Assembly (NCBI GenBank): GCA_027483945.1
Contig: JAIXTM010000017.1
Span: 62,001-126,000 of the forward strand
Length of the DNA: 64,000 nt
Direction: 5' to 3'
From: Hyphomicrobiales bacterium
GTDB taxonomy: Bacteria; Pseudomonadota; Alphaproteobacteria; Rhizobiales; Beijerinckiaceae
In this document: positions 46,324 to 56,108 of the stretch, piece after piece
Numbering within the stretch: position 1 is the stretch's first letter
How the letters are laid out: each line of letters begins with the position of its first letter
Notes under the pieces: generated by a model
The model's database searches: none
What the model saw: only the letters and a program-made list of their open reading frames with translations
What the model was told of the DNA's origin: nothing
Made by a program: the position numbers and the translations under genes

Positions 46324-48540
46324 TCAGTCGGCGTTGGGACGGCGGCCGGGTCCGTCGCCACCGCCGCCGCCACGGGCACCGCCACCGCGCGGGCCTTCGC
46401 CCCCGCCGCCGGGGCCGGCATCCGGGCGGGCGGCCGGAGCCTCGCGGCGCTGCGCCGGTTCCGGGCGCTCGATGGCCTGGGCCGCCGGGCGACGGGGCTC
46501 GGGAGCCTCGGCCGGTGCGGCACGCGGCGCTTCGCGCGGAGCATCCGGTACCGCCTGCGGACGGGCCGGCCTCGGCGCGTCGTCGCCGCCGGCAGGCGTG
46601 CGGGCCTGTGGACGCTCGCGCTGCTCGGGACGCTCCCGCTCGCTCCGCTCCGGACGCTCCTCGCGCAGCCGCTGAGGCGGCGTCGTGGCGGTCGGGCGCT
46701 CATCCGGCTCCTGCGTCCGCTCGCGCCTGGCGTCGCGGTTGCCGCGTTCCGTGTCCTGCCGCTCGGGCCGGGCCTGCCGGTTCTCGTCGCGGCGATCCCC
46801 GCGATCGGGCCTGGCCTCGCGCTCGCGCCGCTCCGCCGGGGTCGGCGTCTCGGCGGTCTCGGGCGCCTGCCGGGTCGACGGCGCGGTCTGGCCGGAGGCC
46901 GGCGCCGCGCGGCGGTTGGCCGGCTCGGCCTCGCGCGGTTGCGCGGTGGTCGGCTGCTGCGTCGTCGGCGCGGGGTCGCCGGTCGGTGCCGCACGGCGGG
47001 TCGCCGGCGCCGTCTCCTGCGGCTGGGCCGTGGTCGGCTGCTGGGTGGTCGGAGCCGTCGGCGCCGCATTGCCCGTCGGGGCCGTGCGGGCTGCCGGAGC
47101 GCTGCCGGCTGGAGCGGCTGCGTCGAACGAGCGGACGGTGCCCTGCTGCGGCGGGGCGGCCTCCGGCTGCGGCAGCGCGATGGCCGGCGAGGGCAGGGCG
47201 CGCCCGTCGCGGGCCGCGCGGTTGCCGTCTCGGCTCTCAAGCCGCTCGCGACGCTCGCGGCGGTCGGTCGTGCGCAGCTCGATGAAGGGCTGCGGCGCCG
47301 GCGCCAGGATCGTCTCCGTCACCCGCGGCACGCGCGGGCCCTCGAACCGCACGTAGCGGCGGTCGTCGCGGAACTCGTAGCGCTCCACGACCGGAAGCGG
47401 GCGTGGCAACACGTCGTATTCCACGACGCGGAACGTCTCCGGCGGGCGCAGCGGCGCGTTGAGCCGCGTCAGGCGGCGCCGGGCGTCGATGGCATGCGGG
47501 CCGTTCGGGTAGAGCCTGATATAGGACCAGTAAGCCTCGCGGTTGTTGCGGCGCACGCTCTCGCGCCACACGACGGTCTCGCGACGGTTGGCCAGAATGA
47601 CGACGACGCGCTCGGTCAGCGGCTCGCGCGGATAGAGCTCCACGAATTCCTGATAGACCTCCACGTCGTCGGCCTCGATGGCCCGGTAATAGGCCTCCTC
47701 CACCGGCATGCCGCGCAGGCGCGGCTTCTGGCGCTGGGGCGCGGAGCCGGTGACGACCGGGCCGCTGTCCCTCGCCTCGCCGAAGAAGGAAAAGCGCACG
47801 CCGTCGAGATTGGCATCGTGCCACGGCAACTGGCGCCCCTCGGTGACCTCGTGGACGCGCACGCGGACATCATCGAACAGAGCGTCGAGCCCAAGACCCG
47901 GACGGCGCATCATCTCCGCAAGCGCGACGGCATAATCGCCATAGGCGCCCTTGGCTTCTGCCGAGAGCGTGTTGGGCGCCGCCGCGAAGGCGACGAGCGA
48001 GCGCTCCGGCGCTTCGGCCAAAGCGAGGCCGCCGGCCAGCTCGGCCTTGCCGAGCGCGGCGCTGCCCTGGCTGGCGTCCAGGATGGTGACGTTGACCTTG
48101 GCCTGCGTGCCCGACAGCGCGCGCAGCAGGTCGCTCACCCGGAAGCCCTCGAGCGGGATATCGGCGTCGCTGCTCACCCGCGCATCGACGGGCAGGAGAT
48201 AGTTCTCGCCTTCCAGCTGCACGCCGACGCCGGAGAAATAGACGACCGAGACGGCGCCCCGGCCCGCCTGCCGCACCTCGTCGGTGAAGCTGCGGATGGC
48301 GCGGCGCAGGTCGTCCTGGTTGAGGTCGCTGGCCTCGGTCACGGCGAAGCCGGCGCTTTTCAGCGTGTCGGCGATGAGACCGGCATCGTTGAGGGCGGTT
48401 GGGACTTCGCCGCTCTGGTAGGCCTGCTGGCCGATGACGAGGGCGAGCCTTTCCTCGCCGCCGCGCGATTGCGCGAGGGCGGGTTGCGCAGCCATGCCGG
48501 TCACGACGGCGATGGCGACGACGATGGGGCGGTGGAACAT
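46324..48540 (-). CDS. Caspase-fold (peptidase C14) protein with substituted catalytic dyad
   Basis: 738 residues from ATG 48540 with a signal peptide (FHRPIVVAIAVVTGMAAQPA). The caspase domain (about residues 30-245) is clear: RLALVIGQQAYQSG, LNDAGLIADTLKSAGF and YLLPVDARVSSDADI. But the His of the usual Y-x-S/A-G-H-G is Val here (VVYFSGVGVQ) and the Cys of L-D-A-C-R is Ser (ILDASQGSAA), so a protease is unlikely. The C-terminal part (from about 450) is Pro/Ala/Arg/Glu-rich and disordered, with a 28-residue tandem repeat. Exported; function unknown. Confidence 0.85.
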   Translation of the reverse strand: MFHRPIVVAIAVVTGMAAQPALAQSRGGEERLALVIGQQAYQSGEVPTALNDAGLIADTLKSAGFAVTEASDLNQDDLRRAIRSFTDEVRQAGRGAVSVVYFSGVGVQLEGENYLLPVDARVSSDADIPLEGFRVSDLLRALSGTQAKVNVTILDASQGSAALGKAELAGGLALAEAPERSLVAFAAAPNTLSAEAKGAYGDYAVALAEMMRRPGLGLDALFDDVRVRVHEVTEGRQLPWHDANLDGVRFSFFGEARDSGPVVTGSAPQRQKPRLRGMPVEEAYYRAIEADDVEVYQEFVELYPREPLTERVVVILANRRETVVWRESVRRNNREAYWSYIRLYPNGPHAIDARRRLTRLNAPLRPPETFRVVEYDVLPRPLPVVERYEFRDDRRYVRFEGPRVPRVTETILAPAPQPFIELRTTDRRERRERLESRDGNRAARDGRALPSPAIALPQPEAAPPQQGTVRSFDAAAPAGSAPAARTAPTGNAAPTAPTTQQPTTAQPQETAPATRRAAPTGDPAPTTQQPTTAQPREAEPANRRAAPASGQTAPSTRQAPETAETPTPAERREREARPDRGDRRDENRQARPERQDTERGNRDARRERTQEPDERPTATTPPQRLREERPERSERERPEQRERPQARTPAGGDDAPRPARPQAVPDAPREAPRAAPAEAPEPRRPAAQAIERPEPAQRREAPAARPDAGPGGGGEGPRGGGARGGGGGDGPGRRPNAD
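46901..47065 (-). repeat. Two tandem 84-bp units inside the pseudo-caspase gene
   Basis: Units begin near 46901 and 46985 and encode 28 residues each; both contain APTTQQPTTAQP, followed by (Q/R)E and ending in (T/N)RRAAP. Imperfect at base level. Confidence 0.6.
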
Positions 48541-48669
48541 ATGGCACCTCCGGTGAGGCGCCCCCCAGATCGACCCCAGGATCGGGGGCCGTGCTTGAAC
48601 GGGCGCTGAACGGGACAATCCCCGTTCAACCCCGGGCGCGGCCTGCGGTTCCGTCTTCCGTCCGCTCGG

Positions 48670-49482
48670 TCAGGCGAGGCCGGCCAGGCTCCGCGCCTGC
48701 TGGACCCAGCGCTCGCGCTGCACCCGGCCCTTGAAATCGAGCTTGTCGTTGATCCAGGCGATCTCCTCCGGCGTCCACAGCGCGATCTGCCGGTAATGAT
48801 GGACCCCGAGTTCGTTCAGGAGCTTGGAGAGCTTGGGTCCGATGCCCTTGATGACGGCGAAATCATCGCCCTCGCCCTCCGGCGCATCGAGAAGCGGCGG
48901 CATGCGCGGCGTGACGAAGGCATCGTCGAAGGCAAGGGCGCTTTCGGGCACCAGGTCCGGTGCCTTGGCCTTGGAGCGGGCCGGCTTCGAGGGCGGCTCG
49001 ATTCCGATCGCCTTCGTTGTTTTCGCTCCGGCGGACTTGGCCACCGGCGCGGTGACGGTCGCCGCCGGGCTCATCGCCTTGGGCGCGGATTTCGGGGCAG
49101 GCCTGGCAACCGATCTTGGCGCTGCCTTCGCTGCGGCGGGCGGTGCCGGAGCAGCCTCGGCCTGCGGCGCGGGCTCCGGCTTCGCCGTCGCGGTCCTGGC
49201 GACCGGCTCGGCCTTCACCGGTGCGGGCGGCGCGGACGGCTGTCCATGAACAGGTCTGTCCGTGGACAGCGGAGCATCCTTCAACCCAAACGCCTCGGCG
49301 ACCTGCTGCCCGGTTTCGGCGATCGCTTCCGCAATCGCGGAGGGGGGCGGCGCCGCGGTCGGTGCGAACAGCCGGAACCAGGCCTGGGCGGCGTTGGAAG
49401 CCAGCTCGATCTGCGCCTTGGCGATGGCCTGCGGCACGGCCATGAAGGCGGCCAGCGGATTGTTGGGGGAACCGGAGGTCAT
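48670..49482 (-). CDS. Helix-hairpin-helix C-terminal protein with Ala/Pro-rich linker
   Basis: 270 residues. N-terminal amphipathic helix with AIAKAQIELASNAAQAWFRLF (about 17-38), a long Ala/Pro/Lys linker (about 70-180), and a C-terminal domain (about 205-268) FAVIKGIGPKLSKLLNELGV followed by WTPEEIAWINDKLDFKGRV, resembling the H3TH-like tails of alphaproteobacterial L21 and NuoE proteins. The N-terminal helix resembles phasin. Function unknown; DNA or protein docking is possible (inference). Confidence 0.65.
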   Translation of the reverse strand: MTSGSPNNPLAAFMAVPQAIAKAQIELASNAAQAWFRLFAPTAAPPPSAIAEAIAETGQQVAEAFGLKDAPLSTDRPVHGQPSAPPAPVKAEPVARTATAKPEPAPQAEAAPAPPAAAKAAPRSVARPAPKSAPKAMSPAATVTAPVAKSAGAKTTKAIGIEPPSKPARSKAKAPDLVPESALAFDDAFVTPRMPPLLDAPEGEGDDFAVIKGIGPKLSKLLNELGVHHYRQIALWTPEEIAWINDKLDFKGRVQRERWVQQARSLAGLA

Positions 49483-49650
49483 CGGAACGCTCCTTTTCGC
49501 GACGCCTCTGCGGCGTCATGCTGCATATGCGAAGTAAACCACATTCCATGTTGCAACGCAAAACAAGCGGGCTGACCCGTTCGCCGGACAGTGGGAAGCG
49601 CGCGGTCCGGACCGTTTGAGTTTTCTTCGCCGATGTGGCCATAGAGCGGC

Positions 49651-50994
49651 ATGAGTGTCACTCCCGTCGTCCGCTTCGCGCCTTCGCCCACGGGCCTTCT
49701 CCATATCGGCAATGCTCGCACGGCCCTGATCAACTGGCTCGTCGCGACGCGTCAGCATGGCACCTTCCTGCTGCGCCTGGATGACACCGATCAAACCCGT
49801 TCGCGGCCGGAATTCGCGCAGGCCATCGTCGAGGACCTCGCCTGGCTCGGCATCGTGCCGGACCGCACGATCCGCCAGTCCGACCGGCTCGCGCTCTATG
49901 GCGCGGCGGCGGAGAGGCTCAAGGCGGCGGGGCGCCTCTATCCCTGCTACGAGACGCAGGACGAGCTCGAAAGGCGCCGCAAGCGCCAGCTCGCCCGCGG
50001 GCTGCCGCCCGTCTACGACCGCGCTGCCCTGTCCCTCGACGAAGCCGCCCGCGCCGCTCTGGAGGCCCAGGGACGAAAGCCGCACTGGCGGTTCCGCCTC
50101 GACGGCGAGACCGTGACCTGGGACGACCTGGTGCGCGGGCCCTGCCATGTGGATTGCGCATCCCTCTCCGACCCGGTCCTGGTGCGCGAGGACGGCACCT
50201 ATCTCTACACGCTGCCCTCCGTCGTGGACGACGCGCAGGAAGGCATCACCCATGTGGTGCGCGGCGAGGACCACGTCACGAACACGGCCGTCCAGATCCA
50301 GATCCTGAAAGCCCTCGGCGCGCCGGTTCCCGCCTTCGGCCACCACAATCTTCTCACCAACGCGGCGGGCGAAGGCCTTTCCAAACGCATGGGCCACCTG
50401 TCGCTGAAGGGCCTGCGGGAGGCGGGGCTGGAGCCGATGGCGGTCGCCGCGCTCGCGGTGCTCGTCGGCTCGGCGGAGGCGGTCCGGCCCGTGGAGACGC
50501 TGGCCGAGCTCGGCGGCCTGCTCGACCTGTCCCATATTTCCCGGGCGCCCGCCCGGTTCGACGAGGCGGAGCTGCGCGCCCTCAACGCGCGCATCCTCCA
50601 TGCCATGCCCTATGCGCAGGCGCAGCCGCGCCTCGCGGCCCTGGATTGCGATCTCGGCGAAGCCTTCTGGCTCGCTGTACGCGGCAATCTCGACGTGCTG
50701 GCGGACGCCGCCGCATGGGCGCCGGTCGTCACCGGGCCCGTCGCGCCGGTGGTGGACGACGCCGCGTTCCTGAAGGAGGCCGCGGCGCTGCTGCCGCAAG
50801 AGCCTTTCGGCCCGGAAACGTGGAAAGGCTGGACCTCGGCGGTGAAGGCCGCGACCGGCCGCGCAGGCCGGGCCCTGTTCATGCCGCTGCGGCTGGCTTT
50901 GACCGGCCGCGATCACGGGCCGGAACTGGCGGCGCTCCTGCCGCTGATCGGCCGCGACCGGGCGCTGCGGCGCCTCGCGGGCGAAAGCGCCTGA
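49651..50994 (+). CDS. gltX: Glutamyl-tRNA synthetase (second alphaproteobacterial type, GltX2-like)
   Basis: 447 residues. Class I synthetase with HIGN at residues 18-21 ([20 protein letters not shown]) and the KMSKS-like loop LSKR at 243-246 (EGLSKRMG, lacking the usual first Lys). Charges tRNA-Glu. Two GltX genes are usual in Alphaproteobacteria, one of them with altered tRNA specificity (for example tRNA-Gln); which this is cannot be settled from sequence alone. The next gene starts 4 nt away on the opposite strand. Confidence 0.9.
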   Translation: MSVTPVVRFAPSPTGLLHIGNARTALINWLVATRQHGTFLLRLDDTDQTRSRPEFAQAIVEDLAWLGIVPDRTIRQSDRLALYGAAAERLKAAGRLYPCYETQDELERRRKRQLARGLPPVYDRAALSLDEAARAALEAQGRKPHWRFRLDGETVTWDDLVRGPCHVDCASLSDPVLVREDGTYLYTLPSVVDDAQEGITHVVRGEDHVTNTAVQIQILKALGAPVPAFGHHNLLTNAAGEGLSKRMGHLSLKGLREAGLEPMAVAALAVLVGSAEAVRPVETLAELGGLLDLSHISRAPARFDEAELRALNARILHAMPYAQAQPRLAALDCDLGEAFWLAVRGNLDVLADAAAWAPVVTGPVAPVVDDAAFLKEAAALLPQEPFGPETWKGWTSAVKAATGRAGRALFMPLRLALTGRDHGPELAALLPLIGRDRALRRLAGESA

Positions 50995-50997
50995 CGA

Positions 50998-52185
50998 TTA
51001 TTGCGGGACGGGGCCGGATGTCGGCGCCTGGCCTGAGCCGATCACGCGGACGGTCGTCCTCGTGCCGTCGGGGCGCTGCACCTCGCGGCGCTGGCCTTCC
51101 TCGATCGTGACCGCGCGGACGCCGCCGATATTGCGCGGGCCGATACCCGAGGAGTCCGTGCTGGCGGTGGGCGCCTGCGCGCCGGCGGCGGCCTCGGCGG
51201 CCGCGACCGCCTCCACCTGGGCCTGGGCCTGCTCGCGGGCATTGCGTGGCGCGGGCTTCTTCGGGTCGGGCCTCGCGGGCTGGGCGCGCGACAATTCCTC
51301 GGCCTTCGCCTCGGTGACGTAGATGTCGGTCTTGCGCTTGTCGAGCAGGGCTTCCGCGTTGCGCAGCGCCTGCGCCCAGCTCTGGCCTTCGCCCTTGCAC
51401 GAGCAGGACGCATCGAAGGAGCGGGTATATTTCAGCGCGTTCGGCAGGTTCATGTACGGCGTGCCGCGCAGCGACACGGCCGTCTTGATCTCCTCGCCCA
51501 TGGAGAAGGCCTCGGCCTCCGCGCCGGGACAGAGGGCCTGGCACATCTCGTTGGCGCCCGCCCGGCCGCCGGGAGACGACGCCAGCGGGAAGAAGAACCC
51601 GTCACAGGTGCGCACGCAGACCGTCTTGCCGCCCCCGAGCCGCGCCTCGTCCAGGGGCTGCTCGCCGAACGGCACCGGCTGGCCGTTGGCATCGACCGGG
51701 TAGCCGCCGGGCGGCTGGCGCACCTCCTGCGGCCCGCCGCCGAAGAGCTGCTCGAAGAAGCCGCGCGGCCGCGCCTGCTGCACGCCGCCGGCGCCGCAAT
51801 TCTGGTTGATCGCCGCCAGCAGGAAGCGGCGGCGCGATTCAACGCCCCCGCCATCGGCCTGCGCCATCAATTGCCGCAGGTTCGCCTGCATCTGGGCCAT
51901 GCGGCCGCGCAGCGGGCCGCATTCCGGCGGCGGCGCCTCGCCGAAGAACAGGAATTGCTGCCGGTCGCAGCCGAGCTGGCGCGCATAGGCCGCGGTGCGG
52001 GCAAGCTCCGCCTGCTGGCGCTGGGCGGCCGCCTCGTATTCGCGCGAGCGGCCCGTATCCATCTGCTCCAGCGAGGCAAGCTCGGCGCGGTAGCGGTCGC
52101 AGACCGGCGACTGGGCCAGTGCCCCGCCCGCCAGCGAGGTGAGCGCGAGGGCAAAAGCCGCGCCGCGCGGGGAGAAGAAGGTCAT
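50998..52185 (-). CDS. DUF2865 exported protein
   Basis: 395 residues from ATG 52185. Signal peptide (AAFALALTSLAGGALA), an N-terminal helical region with CDRYRAELASLEQM, then the DUF2865 core with paired cysteines KTVCVRTCDGFFFPL, NEMCQALCPGAEAE and ASCSCKGEG. These cysteines probably form disulfides. C-terminal half is Ala/Gln-rich and low complexity. Family is of unknown function and widespread in Hyphomicrobiales. Convergent with gltX, 4 nt apart. Confidence 0.82.
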   Translation of the reverse strand: MTFFSPRGAAFALALTSLAGGALAQSPVCDRYRAELASLEQMDTGRSREYEAAAQRQQAELARTAAYARQLGCDRQQFLFFGEAPPPECGPLRGRMAQMQANLRQLMAQADGGGVESRRRFLLAAINQNCGAGGVQQARPRGFFEQLFGGGPQEVRQPPGGYPVDANGQPVPFGEQPLDEARLGGGKTVCVRTCDGFFFPLASSPGGRAGANEMCQALCPGAEAEAFSMGEEIKTAVSLRGTPYMNLPNALKYTRSFDASCSCKGEGQSWAQALRNAEALLDKRKTDIYVTEAKAEELSRAQPARPDPKKPAPRNAREQAQAQVEAVAAAEAAAGAQAPTASTDSSGIGPRNIGGVRAVTIEEGQRREVQRPDGTRTTVRVIGSGQAPTSGPVPQ

Positions 52186-52386
52186 GCGCTCACCGTCGTG
52201 ATGCCGCCGGAAACGGTCGGTCCGGACATCCGCACTCCATCGGACCCGAAGGTGGTTAAAGTGTGGAGGGAAGGCTGGCAAGCGCATGGCCGCCACACCT
52301 CCGAGCCTCCGGCGCCCGCCGCACTTTCGCAATCCCTGTCGGCCGTCACGGGTCAAGGTCCGGCATCGGAACGAAAGGAGCCTTCC

Positions 52387-52794
52387 ATGCTCAGCCATGT
52401 CACCATCGGCAGCGCCGACCTTCCCCGCGCCATCGCCTTCTACGACGCGCTGCTTCTGCCGCTCGGCTACCAGCGCCATGAGACCGACCTGGAGCACGGG
52501 CTTGTCGGCTATTGCATCGAGCCGACGGCCACCCCCCAGTTCTTCGTCATGCGGCCCATCGACGGGCGGCCCGCCAGCGTCGGCAACGGCGTCACGATCG
52601 CCTTCGAGGCCGGCGACCGCGCGGCGGTCGATGCCTTTCATGCCAGGGCGCTGGCGCTCGGCGCCCCCGATCTCGGCGCGCCCGGCCTGCGAACGCACTA
52701 TCACCCGGACTTCTACGGCGCCTATGCGCGCGATCCGGACGGCAACAAGATCGCCTGTATCTGCCACCGCCCTTTTCCTGCCTCGGGGCGATGA
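52387..52794 (+). CDS. VOC-family (glyoxalase/dioxygenase superfamily) protein
   Basis: 135 residues from ATG 52387. MLSHVTIGSADLPRAIAFYD, then RDPDGNKIACICH, the paired beta-alpha-beta-beta-beta pattern with likely metal ligands (His4, and His/Glu in the second half). Members are small metal-dependent enzymes or binding proteins. Followed by creA, with which it may overlap if creA starts at 52791. Confidence 0.85.
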   Translation: MLSHVTIGSADLPRAIAFYDALLLPLGYQRHETDLEHGLVGYCIEPTATPQFFVMRPIDGRPASVGNGVTIAFEAGDRAAVDAFHARALALGAPDLGAPGLRTHYHPDFYGAYARDPDGNKIACICHRPFPASGR

Positions 52795-52829
52795 CCATAT
52801 GGCGGGGCGTCAAGGAGTTCAGAACGCCG

Positions 52830-53354
52830 ATGTCCCGACCGACCCGCCTCGCCTGTCTTGCCGCCCTCGCGCTCGTCGCGTCCGCCATCGGCGCCGGGCC
52901 GGTCCTCGCCGAGGGACCAGACGTGATCTTCAAGAAGTCGACCGTGTGGAAATTCCTCACGCCCGACGACAAGCTCGCGGTCTACGGCATCGACGATCCG
53001 CAGGTCGACGGCGTCGCCTGCCATTACACATTGCCCGAGCGCGGCGGTGTGAAGGGCATGTTCGGCGTCGCCGAGGAGGTGTCGGACATCTCGCTCGCCT
53101 GCCGCCAGGTCGGCCCGATCCGCTTCAAGGAGAAGTTCGAGCAGGGCGAGGTCGTGTTCAGCGAGCGGCGCTCGCTCATCTTCAAGCGCATGCAGATCGT
53201 CCGCGGCTGCGACGCCAAGCGTAACACGCTGGTCTACATGGTCTATTCGGACCGGCTGATCGAGGGCAGCCCGAAGAACTCCACTTCCAGCGTCCCCATC
53301 GCGCCCTGGGGCGGCGGCGAGGTTCAGAAATGCGGAGACTGGGTCAGGGGCTGA
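52830..53354 (+). CDS. creA: CreA family periplasmic protein
   Basis: 174 residues from ATG 52830 with a signal peptide (LACLAALALVASAIGAGPVLA). Conserved CreA segments: VDGVACHYTLPERGGVKGMF, VSDISLACRQVGPI and KNSTSSVPIAPWG. Several cysteines suggest disulfides. Family function unknown. ATG 52791 would give a 13-residue longer N terminus with a 4-nt overlap to the VOC gene. Ends 29 nt before a terminator. Confidence 0.9.
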   Translation: MSRPTRLACLAALALVASAIGAGPVLAEGPDVIFKKSTVWKFLTPDDKLAVYGIDDPQVDGVACHYTLPERGGVKGMFGVAEEVSDISLACRQVGPIRFKEKFEQGEVVFSERRSLIFKRMQIVRGCDAKRNTLVYMVYSDRLIEGSPKNSTSSVPIAPWGGGEVQKCGDWVRG

Positions 53355-53382
53355 TCCGCGCGATGCCAGCCTTCAGAACGAC

Positions 53383-53412
53383 AAAAGCCGCCGGGGCGTC
53401 CGGCGGCTTTTT
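53383..53412 (+). terminator. Intrinsic terminator after creA
   Basis: AAAAGCCGCCGG / CCGGCGGCTTTT, 12 perfect pairs with a 5-nt loop and T-tract (the A/T ends also make it usable from the other side by the convergent gene at 53446). Confidence 0.93.
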
Positions 53413-53445
53413 CGTTCCGGCTGGCGCGAGGCCGCGCCGCGGAGG

Positions 53446-53778
53446 TCAATTCTGGCAGGTGACGGCGATCGGCAGGGCGGAATCGGTGCGGGCGGCGACC
53501 GTGGTCACGACCGAGCCCGTCACCTCTTCCGGGCGGACCACGCCGAATTGCAGCGACGGCCCATAGCCATGAGCTTGGCACCAGGCATCCGCCACGACCT
53601 TGCCGCAGGCGGCGCCGCTGGTCAGGCACTCGTTGAGGCCGTAGCCGTCGGAGGCGGGGATCATCACCACCGCGGGGCCCTCAACCTTGGCCGCGCTCGG
53701 GGTGGAATTCACCACGACGAACGGGACGGCGGCGACCGCCACGGCAACGAAACCCAGGATAGCAACGGCGCGGCGCAT
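53446..53778 (-). CDS. Small exported protein of unknown function
   Basis: 110 residues from ATG 53778: a hydrophobic N-terminal segment (VAILGFVAVAVAAVPFVVVN, signal or anchor), then GPAVVMIPASDGYGLNECL, four cysteines (NECL, AACGKV, AWCQAHG, VTCQN) and a YGPSLQFGVV stretch. Similar small proteins are frequent in Hyphomicrobiales but I have no name for the family. Convergent with creA. Confidence 0.65.
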   Translation of the reverse strand: MRRAVAILGFVAVAVAAVPFVVVNSTPSAAKVEGPAVVMIPASDGYGLNECLTSGAACGKVVADAWCQAHGYGPSLQFGVVRPEEVTGSVVTTVAARTDSALPIAVTCQN

Positions 53779-54084
53779 GGCCTTCAGCTCCAGCCTTAAC
53801 AAAGCGTTGATCCGATTCTGGACCGAAGCCCAGAATTTCCGGTTCAACCGTGAAGAAAGATTGAATGTTCCAGCGCTTGGGCGCTGTGCTGCACCGCACA
53901 CGGCGCGCGCCTCTCTTGACGGATCGGGCGGGGGAAGGCAATGGGTTGAGCCATGACGCCCGCGCAGACCTGCATTTGCTTTTTCTGCATCATTATCCGC
54001 TAGCGAACCCGCTGGCTGGAAGCGTCTGCTCTTGATCCCCTAAGATCGGATCGACCCTCCCGGCCGGCAGGCAGGGGAATCCGC
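53779..54084. other. Intergenic, divergent promoter region before cysS
   Basis: 306 bp between the small exported protein and cysS, both reading outward. Contains one small dyad, CGGTT-C-AACCG at 53840-53850, and AT-richer stretches near 53860 and 53980. No gene or other repeat seen; start of cysS is fixed by the conserved N terminus and ATG at 54085. Confidence 0.5.
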
Positions 54085-55598
<1,514 letters not shown>

Positions 55599-55602
<4 letters not shown>

Positions 55603-56108
55603 GCACGCAGTCCCATCAGCCCGCGCTTCGCCCCATGCTGCCGGAGGACGGCGAACGGCTGGTCGAGATCTTCCGCGAGAGCATCGAGGACCTGACCGGC
55701 GAGGACTACACGCCCGAGCAGCGCGAAGCCTGGGCGGCCGCCGCCGACGACGAGGAGGCCTTCCTTGCCCGGCTGCAGGGGATGCTCACGCTCGTGGGCA
55801 CCGTCGCGGGCCTGCCCGTCGCGTTCATCGCGCTCAAGGACAACAGCCATATCGAGATGCTCTACGTGCACCCGGCCGTGGCGCGCCAGGGCGTCGGCAC
55901 CATGCTGGTGGACGCGGTGGAGCGCCTCGCCACCGCCCGCGGCATCCAGAAGCTGACCGTCGACATCTCCGATACCGGCCTGCCGCTCTTCGAGAAGCGC
56001 GGCTGGATCGCGCTTCGCCGCAACACGGTGCCCCGCGAGGGCGAATGGCTCGGCAACACGACCTGCGAGAAGCAGCTTTCGGCGCCGCCCGACGCGGTGC
56101 TGCAATGA
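55599..56108 (+). CDS. GNAT-family N-acetyltransferase
   Basis: 169 residues. GNAT fold: acceptor segment [21 protein letters not shown], CoA-binding [19 protein letters not shown] (motif A, R-x-x-G-x-G/A). The gene overlaps both neighbours by ATGA. GNAT genes next to cysS occur in Alphaproteobacteria; substrate unknown. Confidence 0.85.
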
